Shown here: positions 1-7,710 of the stretch, in pieces | Layout of the letters: every line of letters begins with the position of its first letter | How positions within the stretch are numbered: position 1 is the stretch's first letter | Assembly: GCF_900119315.1 (NCBI RefSeq) | Contig: NZ_LT827010.1 | Location: 8,178,001-8,242,000 of the forward strand | Source of the DNA: Actinoplanes sp. SE50/110 | Lineage (GTDB): Bacteria; Actinomycetota; Actinomycetes; Mycobacteriales; Micromonosporaceae | Direction of reading: 5' to 3' | DNA length: 64,000 nt | Notes under the pieces: model-generated | Databases searched by the model: none | What the model was told of the DNA's origin: nothing | What the model saw: the letters and a program-made list of their open reading frames with translations, nothing else | Made by a program: the position numbers and the translations under genes

Positions 1-1114
1 CGAGCAGCGCGTCCAGATCCGCCTCGCCGCTGTCGTGCCCGAGCGAGAAGCGCAGCGACGACCGGGCCCGGGCGTCGTCCGCGCCCATCGCCAGCAGCAC
101 GTGACTGGGCTGCGCCACCCCGGCCGAGCACGCCGACCCGGTCGAGCAGTAGATCCCCTGCGCGTCGAGGAGCAGCAGCAGCGCGTCGCCCTCGCAGCCG
201 GGGAAGGAGAAGTGCGCGTTGCCGGGCAGCCGGTGGTCCGGGTCACCGTTGTAGATCGCGTCCGGCACCGCGGCCAGCACCCGCCGGACCAGTTCGTCGC
301 GCAGGGCGGCGACGCGCTCGGCATAGTCGAGGCGTTCCCGGACGGTGGTCTCGACGGCCACGGCGAACGCCACCACGCCGGGTGTGTCCAGGGTCCCGGA
401 GCGCACGTCGCGTTCCTGTCCGCCACCGTGCAGCAGCGGCGTGCAGCTCACGTCCCGGCCCAGGACCAGGGCGCCGACGCCGACCGGACCGCCGAGTTTG
501 TGCCCGGTGAGGGTGAGCGCGGCCACGCCGGCGGCCGCGAAGTCGACCGGCACCTGGCCGACCGCCTGCACCGCGTCGGTGTGGAACGGGATGCCGGCGC
601 CGGCCGCGATCGCGGCCAGGGCGGGCACCGGTTGCACGGTGCCCACCTCGTTGTTCGCCCACTGCACGCTGACCACGGCGATCTCGTCGCCGTGCGCGCG
701 CACCAGGTCGGCGAAACCGTCCGGATCGACCCGCCCGGCGCCGTCGACGGGCAGCAGGCTGACCGTGGCGCCCTCGTGCCGGCCCAGCCAGTCGACCGCG
801 TCGAGCACGGCGTGGTGCTCGACCGACGAGGCGACCACCCGGCGGCGTTTGCCGTCAGCGTCGCGCCGCGCCCAGTAGACGCCCTTGGTGGCCAGGTTGT
901 CCGCCTCGGTCCCGCCACCGGTGAAGATCACCTCGGAGGGCCGGGCGCCGATCACCGCGGCGATCCGCTCGCGGGACTCCTCGACCATCCGGCGGGCGCT
1001 GCGACCGGCCGCGTGCAGGGAGGACGGGTTGCCGATCGCCCGGGCCGCGGCCGCATAGGCGTCCAGCGCTGCGGGCAGCATCGGCGTGGTCGCCGCATGA
1101 TCGAGGTAGGCCAT
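1..1114 (-). CDS. Cysteine desulfurase (NifS/IscS family), C-terminus cut by window edge
   Basis: Class V PLP-dependent aminotransferase fold enzyme that removes sulfur from L-cysteine to form a persulfide for Fe-S cluster or tRNA thiolation. The ATG at 1114 gives MAYLDHAATTPM, the typical family N-terminus. The PLP lysine lies in LTGHKLGGPVG, with the preceding HTDAVQA and SVQWANNEVG motifs also present. The catalytic-loop cysteine is in STGSACSAG, so the loop is of the short IscS/NifS type. About 371 codons are present; the true family length is near 385-400, so only the extreme C-terminus is missing. It is transcribed leftwards, and the gene downstream is outside the window. In actinomycetes such a gene is often followed by the tRNA 2-thiouridylase gene mnmA, but that cannot be seen here. 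Confidence 0.93.
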   Translation of the reverse strand, partial: MAYLDHAATTPMLPAALDAYAAAARAIGNPSSLHAAGRSARRMVEESRERIAAVIGARPSEVIFTGGGTEADNLATKGVYWARRDADGKRRRVVASSVEHHAVLDAVDWLGRHEGATVSLLPVDGAGRVDPDGFADLVRAHGDEIAVVSVQWANNEVGTVQPVPALAAIAAGAGIPFHTDAVQAVGQVPVDFAAAGVAALTLTGHKLGGPVGVGALVLGRDVSCTPLLHGGGQERDVRSGTLDTPGVVAFAVAVETTVRERLDYAERVAALRDELVRRVLAAVPDAIYNGDPDHRLPGNAHFSFPGCEGDALLLLLDAQGIYCSTGSACSAGVAQPSHVLLAMGADDARARSSLRFSLGHDSGEADLDALL

Positions 1115-1340
1115 ATCTACCAACTCTAGAACCTGTTCCGTGGAACGCTTCGGGCGGCGGAGCGCCGGCGGTCAGCGGACCGACGATCGGAAGGCCGGCC
1201 GGCGGTCGTCAGCCCCCGCAGAGGGCGGACCACCGCGAGGGGCCGCCCCCAGCCCGGATGCCGCCCAGCGATCCGGGGGTCGCCGCGGCCGGGCGTGGAC
1301 CCACGGGGCTGCGGCCGGACCCCGTACCGCGAAAAGGGAA

Positions 1341-1368
1341 ACGGCCCGGCAGCGAACCGCCGGGCCGT
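1341..1368 (-). terminator. Rho-independent terminator after etfBA
   Basis: A perfect 10-bp stem, ACGGCCCGGC at 1341-1350 pairing with GCCGGGCCGT at 1359-1368, encloses an 8-nt loop. On the minus strand it is followed by the T-rich run TTTCCCTTTTC. It lies 15 bp past the etfA stop codon, in the gap before the cysteine desulfurase gene. The rest of 1115-1383 holds nothing else I can support. Confidence 0.8.
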
Positions 1369-1383
1369 AACGGGGAGCGAGCC

Positions 1384-2316
1384 TTACTTGCGCTTGCGGA
1401 TCTCGTCCGCCGCCTGCGGGATGATCTTGAACAGGTCGCCGACCACGCCGAAGTCGGCGAGCTCGAAGATCGGCGCCTCCGGGTCCTTGTTGACCGCGAC
1501 GATCGTCTTCGAGGTCTGCATGCCGGCCCGGTGCTGGATCGCCCCGGAGATGCCCAGCGCCACGTAGAGCTGCGGCGACACCGTCTTGCCGGTCTGACCG
1601 ACCTGGAACTGGTGCGGGTAGTAGCCGGAGTCGACGGCCGCGCGGGACGCGCCGACGGCGCCGCCGAGCAGGTCGGCGAGCTCCTCGACCAGCTTGAAGT
1701 TGTCGGCGTTGCCGACGCCGCGGCCGCCGGAGACGACGATGCCGGCCTCGGTGAGCTCGGGGCGCGAACCCTTCTGCTCGGCGACCCGCTGGGTGATGGT
1801 GGCCAGCTTGTCCGAGTCGCTGACGGTGACCGCGAGCGCCTCGGCCGACGGCGACGCGGGGGCGGCGACCGGAGTGGTCGAGTTCGGACGGATCGTCACG
1901 ATCGGGATACCGCGGGTGACCTTGGACTTGACGATCGTGGAGCCGGCGAAGACCACCTGGGTGGCGGTGCCGTCGGCGGCCAGCTCGACCGCGTCGGTCA
2001 GCAGGCCGTTGTCCAGCTTGACCGCCAGGCGACCGGCGATCTCCTTGCCCTCCTGGGTGGAGCCGAGCAGCACGGCGGCCGGCTGCACGCGCTTGACCAG
2101 CTCGGCGATCGCGGTGGCCTTGGGGGCCGCGCCGTGGTTCTCCACGTCCTCGCCGGACGCGGTGTAGATCTTGGCGGCGCCGAACTCGGCGAGCTTGGCC
2201 TGGTCGGCCTCGCCGAACACCACCGCGGAGACCTCGCCCAGCCCGCGGGCGATGGTGAGCATCTCGAGGGTGACCTTCTTGACGCCGGCCTCGACGACAA
2301 CGAGTACTTCAGCCAT
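1384..2316 (-). CDS. etfA: Electron transfer flavoprotein alpha subunit (EtfA/FixB)
   Basis: FAD-binding subunit of the electron transfer flavoprotein, which passes electrons from acyl-CoA dehydrogenases to the quinone pool. The 310 residues match the family length. The N-terminal half (MAEVLVVVEAG onwards) is the ETF Rossmann-like domain. The C-terminal half carries the FAD-domain signature: SGGRGVGNADNF, then DSGYYPHQFQVGQTGKTV, then LYVALGISGAIQH and NKDPEAPIF. It lies 14 bp downstream of etfB on the same strand, so the two form an operon that ends at the hairpin at 1341-1368. Acyl-CoA metabolism genes elsewhere in the window (enoyl-CoA hydratase, thiolase, hydroxyacyl-CoA dehydrogenase) would generate the electrons it carries. 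Confidence 0.96.
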   Translation of the reverse strand: MAEVLVVVEAGVKKVTLEMLTIARGLGEVSAVVFGEADQAKLAEFGAAKIYTASGEDVENHGAAPKATAIAELVKRVQPAAVLLGSTQEGKEIAGRLAVKLDNGLLTDAVELAADGTATQVVFAGSTIVKSKVTRGIPIVTIRPNSTTPVAAPASPSAEALAVTVSDSDKLATITQRVAEQKGSRPELTEAGIVVSGGRGVGNADNFKLVEELADLLGGAVGASRAAVDSGYYPHQFQVGQTGKTVSPQLYVALGISGAIQHRAGMQTSKTIVAVNKDPEAPIFELADFGVVGDLFKIIPQAADEIRKRK

Positions 2317-2330
2317 GACGAGACCCTCTC

Positions 2331-3107
2331 TCAGACGAACTTCTCGGTGGCGAGGTACGCGACGAGCTGCTCGCCGCCGGTGCCCTCGTCGATGACCTTG
2401 GCGCCGCCGGAGCGGGCCGGGCGCTTGGCGAACTCCAGCACCTGGCTGGTGGCGCCGGCGAAGCCGACCTCGTCGGCGGACACACCCAGGTCGGCCAGGG
2501 AGAGGCTCTGCAGCGGCTTCTTCTTGGCGGCCATGATGCCCTTGAAGGACGGGTACCGCGGCTCGTTGATGGTGTCCCAGACGCTGACCACGGCCGGCGT
2601 CGCGGCGGTGACCACCTCGTAGCCCTCGTCGGTCTGCCGCTCGATGGTGAGCTGCGAGCCGTCGACGGTGAGCTTGCGGGCGCCGGTGAGGGCGGCCACG
2701 CCGAGGCGCTCGGCGAGCATGTGCGGCAGGACCTGGACCCGGCCGTCGGTGGACTCGGCGCCACAGAGGATCAGGTCGGCGTTCAGCTGACCGAGGGCGG
2801 CGGCGATCACCTTGGAGGTGGCCACCGCGCAGGAGCCGTGCAGGGCGTCGTCCTGCACGTGGACGGCCTTGTCCGGGCCCATCGAGAGGGCCTTGCGGAT
2901 CGAGTCGGTCGCACCCGCGGGGCCGACCGTGAGGACGGTCACCTCACCACCGTGCGCCTCCTTGATCTTCAGCGCCTCCTCGATGGCGTACTCGTCCATC
3001 TCGTTGATGACGTTCCCCGGGCCCCGCTCGACCGTGTTGTCGCTCGCGCTCAGGGTGCGCTCGGCACCGGAGTCGGGCACCTGCTTCACCAGTACGACGA
3101 TGTTCAT
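2331..3107 (-). CDS. etfB: Electron transfer flavoprotein beta subunit (EtfB/FixA)
   Basis: Beta subunit of the ETF heterodimer, which binds AMP structurally and docks to dehydrogenases. The protein is 258 aa from the ATG at 3107 (MNIVVLVKQVPDSG, the canonical family start). The open frame extends 18 codons further upstream, but AGGAGGG about 11 bases before 3107 fixes the start. Family features include ALKIKEAHGGEVTVLTVG, the DLILCGAESTDG loop and the recognition-loop region near LTIERQTDEGYE. The upstream gap (3108-3280) must hold the promoter for the operon and for the divergent small gene at 3281; no clear -35/-10 pair is evident. Confidence 0.96.
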   Translation of the reverse strand: MNIVVLVKQVPDSGAERTLSASDNTVERGPGNVINEMDEYAIEEALKIKEAHGGEVTVLTVGPAGATDSIRKALSMGPDKAVHVQDDALHGSCAVATSKVIAAALGQLNADLILCGAESTDGRVQVLPHMLAERLGVAALTGARKLTVDGSQLTIERQTDEGYEVVTAATPAVVSVWDTINEPRYPSFKGIMAAKKKPLQSLSLADLGVSADEVGFAGATSQVLEFAKRPARSGGAKVIDEGTGGEQLVAYLATEKFV

Positions 3108-3280
3108 CGCGCTACTACGACCCTCCTGTATTGAACGCACCGTTGCGATCGACTCTCGCACGTCGGCCGGCCAAGCCTGGCCGCGGGCATGACGAAAAGG
3201 TTACCCGCCAGTAGCTTCTCGATTGCCGGCCACCCGGAGTGACACACCTCACTAGCATTTCCATGAGGAGGTTTCCTGAC

Positions 3281-3466
3281 ATGTCCGGCACGGTGCACCT
3301 GACCGGCCCCCATCCTCTCGCACACCGCGGAGAAACGGAGCCGCACGCCCATGGCAGATCCGATCCTGACTCGCCCTGGTGCCGCTGCGGCCACCTCCGG
3401 GAGGCGTGCGTGAGTGACGAAGTACGCAATCTGTGGCATCACCTTCTTGACCGATCCGGTCAATAA
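3281..3466 (+). CDS. Small Cys/His-rich protein, 61 aa, unknown function
   Basis: I do not recognise this protein. It is called because the ATG at 3281 is preceded by a near-perfect ribosome binding site, GAGGAGG at 3265-3271, with 9 bases of spacing. The product begins MSGTVHLTGPHPLAHRG, is rich in His in its first half, and has WCRCGHLREAC followed by WHHLLDR. The C-x-C-x6-C arrangement with nearby histidines could bind a metal, which is inference. The TAA stop is 7 bp before the preferred GTG of the DUF202 gene, so the two are probably cotranscribed. It could be a chance ORF, but the RBS and compact composition argue for a real gene. Confidence 0.5.
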   Translation: MSGTVHLTGPHPLAHRGETEPHAHGRSDPDSPWCRCGHLREACVSDEVRNLWHHLLDRSGQ

Positions 3467-3473
3467 TCGGCGG

Positions 3474-3863
3474 GTGTTCGGTGGCCTGCTGCAGTGGTTC
3501 GACCCGGAGAGCGCCCACTCGGAGGGCACCACGCCGGATTACCGGTTCTCGCTGGCCAACGAACGGACCTTCCTGGCCTGGATCCGCACCGGCCTGGCGC
3601 TGATCGCCGGCGGCCTGGCCTGCGCCCAGTTCCTGCCGCCGCTGCCGATCGTCCGGCTCCGCGAGATCATCGCGATCGCGCTGCTGATCCTCGGCGGGGT
3701 GGTCGCCCTGCGTGCCGTTGATCACTGGGCGCGCGCCGAGCGGGCCATGCGGCTCGGTGTCGACCTGCCCCGCTCCCGGTTCCCGGCGATCCTCGCGATC
3801 GTCGTGGCGCTCGGCGCGGTGCTGCTGGTCAGCATGGTCCTCTATCGGATTTTCGCAGCATGA
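3474..3863 (+). CDS. DUF202 (YidH-type) small inner-membrane protein
   Basis: The protein contains the DUF202 signature: a hydrophilic start (WFDPESAHSEGTTPDYRFS), then LANERTFLAWIRTGLALIAGG entering the first membrane helix, followed by two more hydrophobic segments (IIAIALLILGGVVAL and AILAIVVALGAVLLVSMVL). Proteins of this family are short three-helix membrane proteins of unknown function. I prefer the GTG at 3474 (129 aa) because an upstream GTG at 3414 would add 20 residues that merely read through the small gene in another frame. No strong RBS marks either start. It overlaps the next DUF202 gene by the ATGA at 3860-3863, so translation is likely coupled. Confidence 0.82.
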   Translation: MFGGLLQWFDPESAHSEGTTPDYRFSLANERTFLAWIRTGLALIAGGLACAQFLPPLPIVRLREIIAIALLILGGVVALRAVDHWARAERAMRLGVDLPRSRFPAILAIVVALGAVLLVSMVLYRIFAA

Positions 3864-4159
3864 GCGATCCGGGCGCCGCCGCGCAACGCACCCGTCTGGC
3901 CTGGCGGCGCACCGGGATGTCGGCGGCCGCGGTCGCACTGCTCGCCGTCCGCCCCGCCTTCCACCCGGCGGCCGGGCCGGCGCAATGGCTGATCGCGGGC
4001 GCCGCGATGACCGGCTGGGCCACGCTGACCGGTCTGGGTCTGCACCGCTCCCCCGCCCTGCGGGCCCGCCCGCCGCGGTCGCCGGCCCGGACGATCCGGG
4101 CGTACGCGCTGATCACCGCGGCGTTCGCGGTCCTCGGCGGGCTGGTTGTCATGCTCTGA
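3860..4159 (+). CDS. Second DUF202 family membrane protein
   Basis: A 99-aa protein whose N-terminus (AAQRTRLAWRRTGMSAAAVALL) is a shortened form of the DUF202 core, in which the usual ANERTFLAW is represented by RTRLAWRRT. Three hydrophobic segments follow, centred near residues 22-32, 43-56 and 82-98. It overlaps the upstream DUF202 gene by four bases. Tandem pairs of one long and one short DUF202 protein recur in actinomycetes, suggesting a heteromeric membrane assembly; that is inference. Function is unknown. Confidence 0.8.
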   Translation: MSDPGAAAQRTRLAWRRTGMSAAAVALLAVRPAFHPAAGPAQWLIAGAAMTGWATLTGLGLHRSPALRARPPRSPARTIRAYALITAAFAVLGGLVVML

Positions 4160-4197
4160 TCGTCGCCGGTACGCCGCGGGCGGGGCATCATTGCGGC

Positions 4198-4524
4198 ATG
4201 GTCCGGTTGTTCATCTTCTTGACCGCGGTCGCGCTGGTCCTGCTGATCCTGGCACTGATCGCCTGCCTGTCGGCGGAGCGGGTGCGTGTCCTGCCCCGGC
4301 CGTTCTGGGTGCTGGTGGTGGTGCTCGTCCCGCTGGCCGGCCCGATCGCCTACTTCCTGTGGGGCCGCCCGGTGCGGACGGCCGCCCGCCGCCCCGCCCC
4401 CCGGCCGTCCGCACCGGACGACGACCCGGACTTCCTGCGCGCGATGGACTCCGAGCAGTCCCGCCGCGACCGTGAACTGCTCGCCCAGTGGGAGCGCGAG
4501 CTGCACCAGGACGACGAACCTTAG
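4198..4524 (+). CDS. PLDc_N-type (phospholipase D nuclease N-terminal-like) membrane protein
   Basis: A 108-aa protein with an N-terminal helix (LFIFLTAVALVLLILALIACL) and a second (FWVLVVVLVPLAGPIAYFLWG) that ends in the GPxxYFLWGRP signature of the PLDc_N domain, found alone or at the front of cardiolipin synthases. The remaining 40 residues are charged, with Pro/Arg then acidic stretches. No HKD catalytic motif is present, so it is not itself a phospholipase. The gene lies 38 bp after the second DUF202 gene and may be the last gene of that group. Confidence 0.75.
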   Translation: MVRLFIFLTAVALVLLILALIACLSAERVRVLPRPFWVLVVVLVPLAGPIAYFLWGRPVRTAARRPAPRPSAPDDDPDFLRAMDSEQSRRDRELLAQWERELHQDDEP

Positions 4525-4584
4525 AAACGACCGCCAACCGGTGTCACCGGGCCGGGACGGATGCACGCGCCGACCGCGAGGCCA

Positions 4585-5370
4585 TCATGATGGGCCGGAC
4601 GAATCGGCGAGTTCGCCGGTCCCCATTTTATCCGTCAGTTTCCTCGCCGAGATGTCCTTGATGGTCGTTCCGTCGGTGAGTGTCATCGTGAAGGTGATGC
4701 CGGCGCCGTCGCCTGCCTTCTGGGGCAGCCAGGCCAGGAAGTAGTGGTCGTCGACGGTGGCGTGTACCGTCCTGCCGTCGGGCACGTTGACGTCTACCGC
4801 GGTGACGTCGGTGCCGAGGTGCCCCGCCATGATCAGGATGTAGCCTTCGCCGGCTTGCAGCTCACCCCAGCCCTGCAGCTCGATACCCGTGCGGCCGAGC
4901 GCTTCGTCACTGACCGGTCGCCCCATGTTGCTGGGGCTCCGCACGGTGCCGGTGCTGTCTCGGAAGCAGGTGGTGACCCAGTCGTGGGTGACGATCGAGA
5001 GGAAGCCGTATCTCCCGCGGCGCTCGGAGACGATCTTGCGGGCGGCGGCCAGCTGCGCCGTGGTGTAGCCGAAGAGTGGATCGATCTTCGCCACACAGCC
5101 CCGGCTGATGGCCTGGACGTCCCCGGCGGACAGCGTCTCCGGACTGGCGGTCCACGAGGCGTAGGCGGCTCCGTTGCGGTCATCGCCCAGGCCGGGCATC
5201 GCCAGGACCGCACCGGTGACCGCGATCACCGCTGCGCCGGTGACCGCCCAGCGCCGGGCGTGCCGGCGCCGGCCCATCCGGCCGGCCCTGTGCTGCACGG
5301 TGGTGAAGTCGGGCTGGCGCACCGCGTCACCGACATCGGAGCGCAGCTTGTCGAAGCTGGGTTCACGCAT
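4585..5370 (-). CDS. Single-pass membrane protein coupled to the sigma factor (possible anti-sigma function)
   Basis: A 261-aa protein with a short cytoplasmic N-terminus (MREPSFDKLRSDVGDAVRQ), a basic stretch (GRRRHARR), one membrane helix (WAVTGAAVIAVTGAVLAM) and an extracytoplasmic domain of about 200 residues with two cysteines (RGCVAK and TTCFRD) that could form a disulfide. Its start overlaps the sigma factor stop by 8 bp, the layout expected of a membrane anti-sigma factor. It lacks the HxxxCxxC zinc motif of ZAS-type anti-sigma factors, and the cytoplasmic part is only about 35 residues. Regulation of the sigma factor is therefore inferred from context alone. I do not recognise the outer domain. 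Confidence 0.6.
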   Translation of the reverse strand: MREPSFDKLRSDVGDAVRQPDFTTVQHRAGRMGRRRHARRWAVTGAAVIAVTGAVLAMPGLGDDRNGAAYASWTASPETLSAGDVQAISRGCVAKIDPLFGYTTAQLAAARKIVSERRGRYGFLSIVTHDWVTTCFRDSTGTVRSPSNMGRPVSDEALGRTGIELQGWGELQAGEGYILIMAGHLGTDVTAVDVNVPDGRTVHATVDDHYFLAWLPQKAGDGAGITFTMTLTDGTTIKDISARKLTDKMGTGELADSSGPS

Positions 5371-5884
5371 GGCCTACCTCCGCGGGCAGTGGGTGGAATT
5401 CATCGTCGGCAAGATGGTGGGCGAGCGCGGCTCTCCCTCGGGCCAGCCGGGCCTTGACCGTGCCCACCGGCACGTTGAGGGTGGCGGCGACCTCCGCCAC
5501 CGACAGATCGGCCAGGTGGTGCAGCACCACCGCTTCCCGGGTCGGTGTCGCCAGCCGCCGCAACGCGGCGAACAGCGCCACCCGATCACTGGATATCCCC
5601 GGTACCGCGGCCGGGGCGATCGCCACACGGCCCGAACGGACCAGGCGGTCGAACAGCCACCGCCGCCGGTAGCGGGTCCGGGCGACATTGAGGGCCGCGA
5701 CCCGCAACCACCGCTCGGCGTCGTCGGCCCGCAGGAAGGACTGCGGCGAGGCCAGCACCCGCGCGAAGGCCTCGTGCACGGCGTCCTCCGCCTCGGCAAG
5801 GTCACCTACCAGGCCCGTGGCCTGGATGACCAGCCGTCGGTAGTAGGCCTCATATGCCTGCCGTACGCGTTCCTCGGCATCCAC
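5363..5884 (-). CDS. SigE-family/ECF RNA polymerase sigma factor
   Basis: A 173-aa group IV sigma factor. Region 2 spans AYEAYYRRLVIQATGLVGDLAEAEDAVHEAFARVL; region 4 carries ALRRLATPTREAVVLHHL and the helix-turn-helix LSVAEVAATLNVPVGTVKARLARGRAAL. The GTG at 5884 is chosen because GGGGAGGG stands 4 bases upstream and the next residues (DAEERVRQAYEAYYRR) match the family N-terminus; longer versions of the frame are shadows of the upstream gene. It is translationally coupled to the membrane protein at 4585-5370. The 215-bp gap to the ThDP-enzyme gene (5885-6099) must hold its promoter, but I see no definite ECF-type promoter. Confidence 0.88.
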   Translation of the reverse strand: MDAEERVRQAYEAYYRRLVIQATGLVGDLAEAEDAVHEAFARVLASPQSFLRADDAERWLRVAALNVARTRYRRRWLFDRLVRSGRVAIAPAAVPGISSDRVALFAALRRLATPTREAVVLHHLADLSVAEVAATLNVPVGTVKARLARGRAALAHHLADDEFHPLPAEVGHA

Positions 5885-6099
5885 GCACCCTCCCCGTTGT
5901 CGCCGGTTGTCAAAGGAAGGACCAACAGGTCGACCGTACGGTTGCCTCAGGTGCCCGCTCATTTCGATCGCGGTAGCGGTCTCACCGGATCGAGCAGACC
6001 CGGACGCTGAAATAGGGATGTGAACCCGTCGCGTCCCGTGACTGTCCGGATCGGACGATCCGTCGCCGTCTACGGGTATGGGCCGACATGGGTGTCGCT

Positions 6100-7710
6100 C
6101 TACGCCAGATTCGCACTCCGGGGGTACGCGTCGGCCGGATCCGTGAGGACGTTGACCAGGTAGGGGACGCCCGAGTCGAACGCGCGCCGCAGGGCCGGGC
6201 CGAGCTCGGACGCCCTGGCCACGGTCTCGCCGGCGCCGCCCAGCGCGCGCACCACCTCGTCGTAGCGCAGGCCCGGCTGCAGATCGGCGGCCACGTCGAA
6301 GCCGTACAGCGCACGCATCGGGTGTTTCTCCAGACCCCACATGCCGTTGTTGCCGACCACGATCACCGCCGGCAACCCCTGCCGGACCAGGGACTCCGCG
6401 TCCATCAGGGAGAAACCGGCGGCGCCGTCGCCCATCAGCACACAGATCTGCCGGCCGGGATGGGCGACCCGGGCGCCCATCGCATAGCCCAGGCCGGTGC
6501 CGAGACAGCCGTACGGCCCCGGGTCCAGCCAGGTGCCGGGCCGGGCGGGCTCCAGGAATCGGCCGGCGTACGACACGAAGTCGCCGCCGTCGCCGATCGT
6601 GACCGCGTCCGGGGCCAGCACCCTGCGCAGCTCCCCGTAGACGCGGGCCGGCCGGATCGGATCGGTCTCGGCGGCCATCGCCTCGGCGTCGCGGGCCCTC
6701 GCCGCGTCCTCGACGGCCCGCAGCGTGGTGATCCACTCGGGGTGCCCGCCCGTCGTACCGGCCAGCGCGGCGAGAATCCGGCGCAGGTCCCCGGCGGGCG
6801 AGACAGCCGGGGTGACGTGCGTCGCGCGCTGCTCCGGCGCGTCCACGACGTGCACCACCCGTGCGGACCCGAAATCGCCGAATCCCAGCCGGAAGTCGAG
6901 CGGGGTGCCGATCACCGCGACCACGTCGGCCTGGCCCAGAGCGGTCCGCCGGGCCCGGGAGAAGGCGAGCCGATGCCCCGGCGGCAGGGCGCCCCGGCCC
7001 ATCCCGTTGGTGAACACCGGCACGTCCAGCGCCTCGGCGGCGGTCCGCAACTCGGCGACCGCGTCGCCGGCCCACACGTCGGAACCGGCCACGATCACCG
7101 GGCGGGCCGCGTCCCGCAGCAGCCGGGCGGCCGTGGCCACCTCGTCCGGGTCGGGCTCCAGCACCCCGATCGCCGGCTCGCCGGGCGCCGCGGCCCGGCC
7201 GGTGGAGAAGATCACGTCGAGCGGGACGTCCAGGAAGACCGGGCCGCGGTGCGGGGTGAGCGCCGCGGTCAGGGCCGCCCCGATCGCGCCCGGGATGTCC
7301 GCGGTGCCGGTGACCGTCGCGGCATACCGGGTGACCGGCGCGACCAGCGGCACGTGGTCCAGCTCCTGCAGGCTGCCCGAACCCCAGCGGAAAGCCGGCG
7401 CGCGGCCGCCCAGCACCAGCACCGGGGAGCCGTTGACATAGGCGCTGGTCAACCCGGAGATGCCGTTGGTCACCCCCGGGCCGGCGGTCAGCACGGCCAG
7501 ACCCGGGCGACGGGTCAGCTTGGCCACCGCCTCGGCCGCGAAGACCGCGGACTGCTCGTGGCGGACGTCGTAGAGCCCGAAACCGGACTCGTGGGCGGCC
7601 GCGTACAGCGGGAAGACGTGACCGCCGGAGAGGGTGAACATCTCGGTCACCCCGAAGGCCCGCAGGGCCGCGAGCGCGAGCTCCCCGCCGTGGCCCTCGA
7701 CCGGCGTCAT
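6100..7710 (-). CDS. ilvG: Thiamine diphosphate-dependent enzyme, IlvG-like acetolactate synthase family
   Basis: A 536-aa enzyme of the acetolactate synthase/pyruvate oxidase superfamily. The ThDP-activating glutamate is in YDVRHEQSAVFAAEA near residue 50, followed by VLTAGPGVTNGISGL. The pyrimidine domain, a central domain (ARPVIVAGSDVWAGDA) and the ThDP-binding domain follow in order; the latter has MGDGAAGFSLMD...VVGNNGMWG, the GDG-x-NN motif that binds Mg-diphosphate. The protein resembles, from memory, the mycobacterial IlvG protein along its whole length, including the C-terminal NVLTDPADAYPRSANLA. Whether it makes acetolactate is unproven for this branch. It overlaps the Hsp70 stop by ATGA at 7707-7710, so the two are coupled. 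Confidence 0.85.
   Translation of the reverse strand: MTPVEGHGGELALAALRAFGVTEMFTLSGGHVFPLYAAAHESGFGLYDVRHEQSAVFAAEAVAKLTRRPGLAVLTAGPGVTNGISGLTSAYVNGSPVLVLGGRAPAFRWGSGSLQELDHVPLVAPVTRYAATVTGTADIPGAIGAALTAALTPHRGPVFLDVPLDVIFSTGRAAAPGEPAIGVLEPDPDEVATAARLLRDAARPVIVAGSDVWAGDAVAELRTAAEALDVPVFTNGMGRGALPPGHRLAFSRARRTALGQADVVAVIGTPLDFRLGFGDFGSARVVHVVDAPEQRATHVTPAVSPAGDLRRILAALAGTTGGHPEWITTLRAVEDAARARDAEAMAAETDPIRPARVYGELRRVLAPDAVTIGDGGDFVSYAGRFLEPARPGTWLDPGPYGCLGTGLGYAMGARVAHPGRQICVLMGDGAAGFSLMDAESLVRQGLPAVIVVGNNGMWGLEKHPMRALYGFDVAADLQPGLRYDEVVRALGGAGETVARASELGPALRRAFDSGVPYLVNVLTDPADAYPRSANLA

Noticed and set aside
3414..3473. GTG at 3414 as the start of the DUF202 protein
   Set aside because: The 20 added residues are an alternative-frame reading of the small gene ending at 3466, and DUF202 similarity begins only after 3474.
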